Below, one piece after another: positions 5,380-6,094 of a stretch of DNA of 6,094 bases. Position numbers and translations under genes: made by a program. The notes under the pieces were generated by a model. It made no database searches and was not told the origin of the DNA. It saw only the letters and a program-made list of their open reading frames with translations. Positions within the stretch are counted from its first letter, which is position 1. Every line of letters begins with the position of its first letter. Origin of the DNA: an uncultured Syntrophobacteraceae bacterium (GTDB lineage Bacteria; Desulfobacterota; Syntrophobacteria; Syntrophobacterales; Syntrophobacteraceae); NCBI GenBank assembly GCA_937889795.1, contig CALBZH010000789.1, positions 1-6,094 on the forward strand. The letters run 5' to 3'.

Positions 5380-6094
5380 ATGGCTGCGACGGCTCAAACA
5401 CCAAGCCCTCTCATTGAGCGTCTGAAATCGGTTTCCGACAGTGATGCCATGATGGGGCTGGGAGTCGTCGTGATCCTCTCAGTGATGCTCCTGCCCCTTC
5501 CGAGCGCCATTCTCGATGTTCTGATCGCCTCGAACATCTCCGTGGCGCTCGTGATTCTTCTCACGGCCGTCTATACCGTCAAGTCCGTAGAGTTCTTCAT
5601 CTTCCCCTCACTCCTGCTCATCACCACCCTGTTCCGCCTTTCTCTCAACGTGGCATGTACACGCCTGGTGCTGTTGCACGGGCATGAAGGAACGACTGCC
5701 GCGGGGCACATCATTGACGCGTTCGGCAACTTCGTTGTCGGAGGCAATTACGCGGTCGGGCTGGTCATGTTCGTCATCCTGGTCATCGTCAACTTCGTGG
5801 TCATTACCAAGGGGACGGAGCGCATCTCCGAGGTGGCCGCACGGTTCACTCTGGACGCCATGCCAGGCAAGCAGATGGCCATCGATGCCGACCTCAATAC
5901 GGGGCTCATCAATGAGCAGGAGGCGAAGAGACGGCGTGCCGCCATATCCCAGGAAGCCGATTTCTACGGAACCATGGACGGTGCGAGCAAGTTCGTTCGA
6001 GGGGATGCGGTAGCGGGCATCCTGATTACCGTGATCAACATCCTTGGAGGTCTTGCGATCGGTGTGCTCCAAAACGGCATGAACCTGACGGATG
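5380..6094 (+). CDS. flhA: Flagellar export-gate protein FlhA (3' partial)
   Basis: FlhA is the large export-gate protein. Its membrane half conducts ions, and its cytoplasmic half, outside this window, forms the nonameric docking ring for chaperone-substrate complexes. The reading frame runs from the ATG at 5380 to the window end without a stop, giving 238 of about 690-700 expected residues. Hydrophobic segments lie at about 24-42, 46-66, 72-92, 118-143 and 208-231. The FHIPEP-family signature is intact at 148-171: [18 protein letters not shown] followed by MAIDAD. The membrane-proximal charged loop [34 protein letters not shown] (181-214) is also as expected. Other marks are [27 protein letters not shown] (72-98) and [19 protein letters not shown] (113-131). 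The gene is cut only by the window edge; nothing suggests a broken gene. Confidence 0.98.
   Translation, partial: MAATAQTPSPLIERLKSVSDSDAMMGLGVVVILSVMLLPLPSAILDVLIASNISVALVILLTAVYTVKSVEFFIFPSLLLITTLFRLSLNVACTRLVLLHGHEGTTAAGHIIDAFGNFVVGGNYAVGLVMFVILVIVNFVVITKGTERISEVAARFTLDAMPGKQMAIDADLNTGLINEQEAKRRRAAISQEADFYGTMDGASKFVRGDAVAGILITVINILGGLAIGVLQNGMNLTD

Noticed and set aside
1..6094. An undescribed or accessory system hidden in the operon
   Set aside because: Each base beyond short gaps belongs to a known flagellar gene in a familiar order. There is no inserted gene, mobile element, repeat array or composition break visible by eye.

Overview
The window is one stretch of a bacterial flagellar operon. 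All genes lie on the + strand, are tightly packed and follow the order fliL (5' end missing) - fliM - fliN - fliO - fliP - fliQ - fliR - flhB - flhA (3' end missing). Every gene product is recognisable from its own motifs. Nothing in the window looks mobile, foreign or like an undescribed system: I see no tRNA, rRNA, CRISPR array, insertion sequence or convincing terminator.

Organism: the sequence is moderately GC-rich by eye (not measured) and avoids TTA, CTA and TCA codons. FliN is a short stand-alone SpoA protein rather than the long CheC-FliN fusion (FliY) of many Firmicutes. FliR and FlhB are separate proteins. A continuous fliL-M-N-O-P-Q-R-flhB-flhA cluster with these traits fits a Gram-negative, possibly a deltaproteobacterium (Desulfobacterota or a relative). 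This placement is inference; the sequence alone does not fix the taxon.

Layout: bases 2-481 encode the stator-associated protein FliL. Bases 500-1906 encode the switch (C-ring) proteins FliM and FliN, which set rotation direction and bind CheY-P. Bases 1940-4206 encode FliO, FliP, FliQ and FliR: FliO helps assemble the FliP/FliQ/FliR export channel. Bases 4302-5369 encode FlhB, the self-cleaving substrate-specificity switch, and 5380 to the window end encode the membrane half of FlhA, the export-gate protein. Together these genes build the torque/switch ring and the flagellar type III export gate at the basal body.

Most gene gaps are 7-33 bases and carry a Shine-Dalgarno sequence. The two longer gaps are fliQ-fliR (78 bases) and fliR-flhB (95 bases). 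Three starts need care: fliL begins before the window; fliN should start at the ATG at 1532, not the TTG at 1514; fliP could start at the TTG at 2253 or the ATG at 2259. The points most worth a second look are a lipobox-like sequence in the FliP signal peptide and the weak ribosome binding site of fliR; both are modest.
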